9,961 nt of DNA from Flavobacteriia bacterium (lineage in GTDB: Bacteria; Bacteroidota; Bacteroidia; Flavobacteriales_D; Crocinitomicaceae), in the NCBI GenBank assembly GCA_009923965.1, contig RFSL01000023.1, positions 1-9,961 on the forward strand, written 5' to 3'. How positions within the stretch are numbered: the first letter of the stretch is position 1; each line of letters starts with the position of its first letter. The notes beneath the pieces were generated by a model. It saw only the letters and a program-made list of their open reading frames with translations, had not been told where the DNA came from and searched no databases. The translations under genes and the position numbers were made by a program. This document shows, in pieces, positions 6,641 to 9,961 of this stretch.

Positions 6641-7774
6641 TTAAGTTCTAAAAACGGAAGCAGGTTCTAATTTGGCGATTCGGCGAATGGCGAATAATGT
6701 TCCTGAAATGGAAATCACTGCAGTGATCACAAAGAAGGCAAACTTCACCACAGGTGGGAAAGAGAACAATGTTCCCGCATTTGCGATCCCGTTTCTAAAT
6801 CCTTCAATGAGTGCGTAACCAATCATGAAACCGACAATCGCATACAACATGGCCTGCATGAGAATCAATTTGCGGATGTATCCATTCGTCGCTCCAATCG
6901 CTTTAAGAGTACCATAATCTTTGATGCGGTCGATCGCTGCAGAATACAGAGTGAGGCCGATAATGATGAAACCCGAAATCAAGGCGAAAATGATTAAGGT
7001 ACCAAAAGAGAAAGCGATCCCGCTTGATTTTAATACGGTAAGAATCGTTTGATTTTTAAACTCCTTTGGCATCCATGCTTTCACACCGGGAATATTCGCG
7101 TTGATGTAATTAACCACTTCTTGCATGTTCTTATCTTCGTCAACCTTCACTAAAAAAGCAGATGTTTTATTCACCGGTAAATTTCCCAGAAAACGTGCTC
7201 TAGCAATTGTTGTGTAGGAAATCAAACCGCCACCGAATGAACGCGCCCCTTTGGTGACCGCCGCGATGTAAACTTGTTTCCCGTTGATTTCGAAATAATT
7301 TCCTTTTTCTGGTTTACCCAGCGCTTTTCCGTCGAAAAAATCGACCGACACCGCTCCATCTGGAATTAAATCAGCTGCTTCGCCATCGAACATGATTCCA
7401 TCTTGGATGCCATTAAATTCTGGGAGTTCAACACCTACCACACTCATTCCAGCTGATGTTCCATCATTGAAGCGTGCAGCTCCAGCAGAAATCACCAATT
7501 GGTGTGCCTTTGCCACATGGGGTAAACTTTCTATTTCATAGCCTAAGCGCACATCGATCGGTGCTAGGGCATTCACGTTTTCTGTTTTGTTGTCGGTCAC
7601 CCACACATAGCTATCATTCACCCGCACGTAATAACACATGGCATTCGTAAGGAAGGTAAATATTCCCGTTTGCTGTCCAATTAAGAAGATGGAAATAATT
7701 ACTCCGAAAAGCGCACCAACACTCTTTGGCTTATCAAACCTCATGAATTTTAGAGCGGTCAATAACAGCTGCAT
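6641..7774 (-). CDS. DevC-like ABC transporter permease (FtsX/MacB fold)
   Basis: A 377-residue inner-membrane permease. One membrane helix (about 18-44) is followed by a periplasmic domain of about 200 residues and three more helices (about 253-280, 303-325 and 342-363). That 1+3 arrangement defines the MacB/FtsX/LolC fold. DYGTLKAIGATN (287-298) is the typical cytoplasmic segment contacting the ATPase, and the C-terminus LEPASVFRT matches the LxPAxxFR ending of this group. The N-terminal ALKFMRFDKPKS-x(2)-ALFGV segment is closest to DevC of the cyanobacterial DevBCA exporter. It starts three bases after the adaptor gene and ends four bases before the TolC gene. These transporters work mechanically with an adaptor and outer-membrane channel; the substrate cannot be read from sequence. 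Confidence 0.9.
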   Translation of the reverse strand: MQLLLTALKFMRFDKPKSVGALFGVIISIFLIGQQTGIFTFLTNAMCYYVRVNDSYVWVTDNKTENVNALAPIDVRLGYEIESLPHVAKAHQLVISAGAARFNDGTSAGMSVVGVELPEFNGIQDGIMFDGEAADLIPDGAVSVDFFDGKALGKPEKGNYFEINGKQVYIAAVTKGARSFGGGLISYTTIARARFLGNLPVNKTSAFLVKVDEDKNMQEVVNYINANIPGVKAWMPKEFKNQTILTVLKSSGIAFSFGTLIIFALISGFIIIGLTLYSAAIDRIKDYGTLKAIGATNGYIRKLILMQAMLYAIVGFMIGYALIEGFRNGIANAGTLFSFPPVVKFAFFVITAVISISGTLFAIRRIAKLEPASVFRT

Positions 7775-7777
7775 TGT

Positions 7778-8710
7778 TTACAGTTTAATGATGCATTCCA
7801 CGCGACTACCAATCAATACAGCAGAAGGATTGTCCACCCGAACCCGAACTTCACGTACTCGGCGGTCTTCGAGGTTGTCCGCACGGTCGCTGAAGATTGA
7901 TTTTTTCGAGAGGTAGGGTGCGCAATACACAACTATTCCAGAGGTAAGAGTTTGCTTCGTTCCTTGAAGATTAATTGAAACGCGTTGTCCTTTTTTCACT
8001 TTCATTGCAAATAATTCATCCACTTCTGTGATGGCAATCAATCCACCTGCAGGGGCAAAATCACCGAGTTTTGTTCCAGCGCCAATTGCTTGTCCAAGTT
8101 TGATGTCCCAGTTGAGCATCATTCCATCTGCGGGGGCGTTTATGCGTTTTTTATTGCGCATCTTGCTGATGTAGTTCGTTTCTGCACTCACTTCATTTAC
8201 TCCAGATTTAGCTTCTTGCAAATCTGCTTGTGCAATGATCAAATCTGCACGCAAATTGTTGTATGCTGTTTCGGAATCGGTCGCTGCCTTTTCTGTTCCA
8301 GCTTTGGCATCGGCCAGTGCACGGTCCCTTTTGCCTTCCACATCGGCAGCCTCCAATTTTATTTTAATGGCTTCCACTTTTGCTTGCAGGCTAAATACAC
8401 GTTGATTGCGAGATGCCAGTTTTGAGGTGCTTTGTTCCACTTGAGCCGATTCAGCGCTGTCATCCAAAAGCATGATGAGTTGCCCTTTCTTTAAGGGCTC
8501 GCCTTCAATTACGAGAATTTCAACCACTCGACCTGCGATTTCTGCGCCGATTGGAGAAATTTTATTTTCGGGCTCGATGCGGGCAATCCCGATTAGTTCT
8601 TTGATGTTTTTCAGGTTATAATCGGAAGATTTCTTCTTCGGTTCTTCTTTTTTTCCACCACAGGATGCGAGAAGTATTAGTCCAGTCAGGACCAAAAGGT
8701 TATTTTTCAT
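7778..8710 (-). CDS. HlyD/DevB-like periplasmic adaptor lipoprotein
   Basis: A 310-residue membrane-fusion protein linking the inner-membrane ABC pump to TolC. I start it at ATG 8710, one base after the ATPase stop (TAATATG), because a lipoprotein leader then begins at residue 1: MKNNLLVLTGLILLASC with lipidated Cys17. An in-frame ATG at 8731 would add seven residues and overlap the ATPase gene. Domains: first lipoyl half (about 51-84, PIGAEIAGRVVEI and EGEPLKKGQ), an alpha-hairpin coiled coil rich in Ala/Lys/Glu (about 86-182), second lipoyl half (about 190-220, INAPADGMMLNWDIKLGQAI), then a beta-barrel (about 225-310). Lipid anchoring replaces the transmembrane helix found in classical HlyD, as in RND adaptors such as AcrA. 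The operon context makes the DevB-like role convincing. Confidence 0.9.
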   Translation of the reverse strand: MKNNLLVLTGLILLASCGGKKEEPKKKSSDYNLKNIKELIGIARIEPENKISPIGAEIAGRVVEILVIEGEPLKKGQLIMLLDDSAESAQVEQSTSKLASRNQRVFSLQAKVEAIKIKLEAADVEGKRDRALADAKAGTEKAATDSETAYNNLRADLIIAQADLQEAKSGVNEVSAETNYISKMRNKKRINAPADGMMLNWDIKLGQAIGAGTKLGDFAPAGGLIAITEVDELFAMKVKKGQRVSINLQGTKQTLTSGIVVYCAPYLSKKSIFSDRADNLEDRRVREVRVRVDNPSAVLIGSRVECIIKL

Positions 8711-8711
8711 A

Positions 8712-9416
8712 TTAATGGATTGAAAATGCATTTGTAATTCCGTCTTTCTCTATTTCAGTTGCTTCACCACCGTCTACTTTGATGACACGATCGGCATAAG
8801 CGAGCAAGCGTGGGTCATGGGTCACAACGCACACGCTCTTGCCACCTTTGGCTAGGGCTAACAATTCATTCATTACGGTTGAAATCGATGATGCATCGAG
8901 TGAGGCTGTTGGTTCATCACAAAGAATCAGTTTTGGGTCCGTCACCAAGGCACGTGCGATTGCCACACGCTGTTGCTGTCCTCCCGACAATTGCTTTGGC
9001 AAACTTTTGCGTCGGTCTAGCATTCCCACGAGTGCAAGTGCATCTTCTGCTTTTTTTCTAGCTTCAGCTACTGATACTCTTTTCAGTTGCAGCGGCATCA
9101 ATACATTGTCGAATGAATTGAGTGGCGCAATGAGATTGAAACTTTGGAAGACGAATCCGATGGTATTGAGACGTAGGGATGCCAATTGTTTCTGCGACAT
9201 TTCATTCACCAACTTGTCACTGACATAGAGTTCACCATAAGTTGGGTAGATGACACAGCCGATAAGAGATAGTAGCGTTGTTTTTCCAGAACCCGAGGGA
9301 CCGATGATCAACACCAATTGACCTTCATAAATCTCAAGGTCAACAGGTTTGAGTGCGACGATGGTTTGGTCTCCTACTTGGTATTCTTTTCCTACGCCTA
9401 TTAATCGTGCTATCAT
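8712..9416 (-). CDS. DevA/LolD/MacB-type ABC transporter ATP-binding protein
   Basis: A 234-residue cytoplasmic ATPase with every core motif intact: Walker A GPSGSGKTT (39-47), Q-loop Gln91 in VFQSFNLI, signature LSGGQQQR (143-150), Walker B LILCDEP (163-169), D-loop SLD (172-174) and H-loop His200 in VTHDPR. The ALVTDPKLILCDEPTASLD stretch and overall length place it in the LolD/MacB/DevA group that powers FtsX-fold permeases. It is the first gene of the exporter operon, followed after one base by the adaptor gene. Its start is fixed by MIARLIGVGKEYQ, the expected first strand of the domain, and two TAnnTTTG elements lie just upstream. Confidence 0.95.
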   Translation of the reverse strand: MIARLIGVGKEYQVGDQTIVALKPVDLEIYEGQLVLIIGPSGSGKTTLLSLIGCVIYPTYGELYVSDKLVNEMSQKQLASLRLNTIGFVFQSFNLIAPLNSFDNVLMPLQLKRVSVAEARKKAEDALALVGMLDRRKSLPKQLSGGQQQRVAIARALVTDPKLILCDEPTASLDASSISTVMNELLALAKGGKSVCVVTHDPRLLAYADRVIKVDGGEATEIEKDGITNAFSIH

Positions 9417-9429
9417 GATTTTCTTAAGA

Positions 9430-9470
9430 CAAAATTAACGACTTTTTGTTTATGCATTTCAACAAAGTTA
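9430..9470 (-). promoter_or_regulatory. Likely promoter region of the exporter operon (two -7 elements)
   Basis: Reading the minus strand, TAACTTTG (9470-9463) and TAATTTTG (9437-9430) both match TAnnTTTG exactly. The proximal one has TTG (9462-9460) 22 bases upstream as a possible -33 element and would give a leader under 10 bases; the distal one would give a leader near 40 bases. The distal element sits directly after the stop of the DoxX-like remnant. Either or both could drive the four-gene operon. No obvious regulator-binding palindrome is visible. Confidence 0.5.
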
Positions 9471-9473
9471 TTA

Positions 9474-9719
9474 TTAATTTAAAAGTCCTGCTCTCAACTG
9501 TGGAAATCTGAAAAAAGAAACACCGAACAAAATCACTTGAATAATACACGGAGCAACAATAGATTCACCATGCTCTAAATGCGTTGCAATGGTATCGCTT
9601 AAAAATGCAGCAAGTAGCATTACAGCTATTACTCTAGTTCTAGGAATGATAAATAGAATCACGCTAATGAGCTCTTCAACAACCAGTATGAAATGCGTTT
9701 GTTTTATATTAAACGTGGA
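9474..9719 (-). pseudogene. 5'-truncated DoxX-like membrane protein gene
   Basis: The minus-strand frame ending at TAA 9476-9474 encodes EELISVILFIIPRTRVIAV followed by MLLAAFLSDTIATHLEHGES and a last hydrophobic segment ending FRFPQLRAGLLN. That matches the C-terminal half of DoxX-like proteins: a helix ending in IPRTR, a helix containing ATHL-x-HGE, and a final helix before a PxLR tail. The usual family has about 120-140 residues and four helices. Here the in-frame TGA at 9722-9720 cuts the frame, no ATG lies between it and the conserved part, and I could not find the missing first two helices in any upstream frame. A GTG at 9662 would give 62 residues. I read it as a decayed gene; a divergent short protein is less likely. 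Confidence 0.6.
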
Positions 9720-9827
9720 TCATTCAAAGACTCCAAGAGTTCTGACTTTTCAATATTTAGCGATGAAAGAATAAAAGAGATTCAAACCATATTACATAAT
9801 CTACCAAGGAAATGCTTTGACTATTAA
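9693..9827 (+). CDS. 44-codon open frame of unknown origin, possible gene remnant
   Basis: From ATG 9693 the + strand encodes MRLFYIKRGSFKDSKSSD and on to a charged, hydrophilic tail ending LPRKCFDY at TAA 9825-9827. The frame stays open upstream to TAG 9654-9656, so it could be the C-terminal stub of a longer protein whose start is missing. It overlaps the upstream part of the DoxX-like remnant on the opposite strand, so both cannot be complete genes here. Amino-acid composition is plausible for a real protein, but I recognise no family and there is no strong start signal. Bases 9828-9961 beyond it show no gene. Confidence 0.2.
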   Translation: MRLFYIKRGSFKDSKSSDFSIFSDERIKEIQTILHNLPRKCFDY

Positions 9828-9961
9828 AATCCTATATTTATTTATGGAAAAATTATAATTTAATCCAGAAGTTGCATTAGTGGCTTGAATTCAGCCATCT
9901 TAAAAATTAGTGATTTTATATTTTGGTATTTATTATTCTATCTGAATTTAGCTTATGCAAT

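Noticed and set aside
8711..8731. Upstream ATG 8731 as start of the adaptor lipoprotein
   Set aside because: It would place seven residues before a normal lipoprotein leader; ATG 8710 follows the ATPase stop by one base and fits the tight coupling elsewhere in the operon.
8090..9228. Long open frames on the + strand opposite the adaptor and ATPase genes
   Set aside because: They are antisense to genes with intact family motifs, are Cys/Ser/Arg-rich, and show no recognisable domain or start signal.
9881..9897. Short palindrome TGGCT-N7-AGCCA, considered as a terminator or insertion-element end
   Set aside because: Five-base arms without a T-run or a matching second end; it may simply be chance around an internal palindromic hexamer.

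Overview
The window looks like chromosome of a Bacteroidota bacterium, most likely a flavobacterium-like member (a Crocinitomicaceae or Fluviicola-type organism is my best guess). The signs are a C-terminal type IX secretion (T9SS) sorting domain, SCKKD- and SCGGK-type lipoprotein leaders, A-rich leaders instead of Shine-Dalgarno sites, and TAnnTTTG promoter elements. No tRNA, rRNA, CRISPR array or intact mobile element was seen.

Left edge (1-817, + strand): the C-terminus of a low-molecular-weight protein tyrosine phosphatase overlaps a short RsmI-like SAM-dependent methyltransferase. From memory, this pair often follows dnaA in flavobacteria, so the window may start close to the replication origin.

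Redox block (905-4938): five closely packed + strand genes encode a DUF5777 beta-barrel, a YceI-family protein, a four-helix membrane protein, a lipoprotein with one haem-c motif, and a DUF2271 protein with a T9SS sorting domain. A convergent minus-strand gene encodes an ApbE-type FAD:protein FMN transferase. The DUF2271 protein carries a TTGAT site resembling the threonine flavinylation site of NqrC/RnfG. The set reads as a possible extracytoplasmic electron-transfer module in which ApbE would attach FMN to a secreted, surface-anchored protein. This is the most interesting part of the window and remains an inference.

Gap 4939-5313: no convincing protein gene. On the minus strand it holds a perfect promoter -7 element, a 13-codon ORF and a long imperfect inverted repeat.

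Efflux block (9416-5314, minus strand): a tightly coupled operon of DevA-like ATPase, lipoprotein HlyD/DevB-like adaptor, DevC-like FtsX-fold permease and TolC-like outer membrane channel. Together they would form a complete trans-envelope ABC exporter of unknown substrate. Its base composition is visibly richer in G+C than the genes on either side.

Right edge (9471-9961): AT-rich and apparently decayed. A 5'-truncated DoxX-like gene (minus strand) runs into an opposing 44-codon open frame. After 9828 I see no gene.
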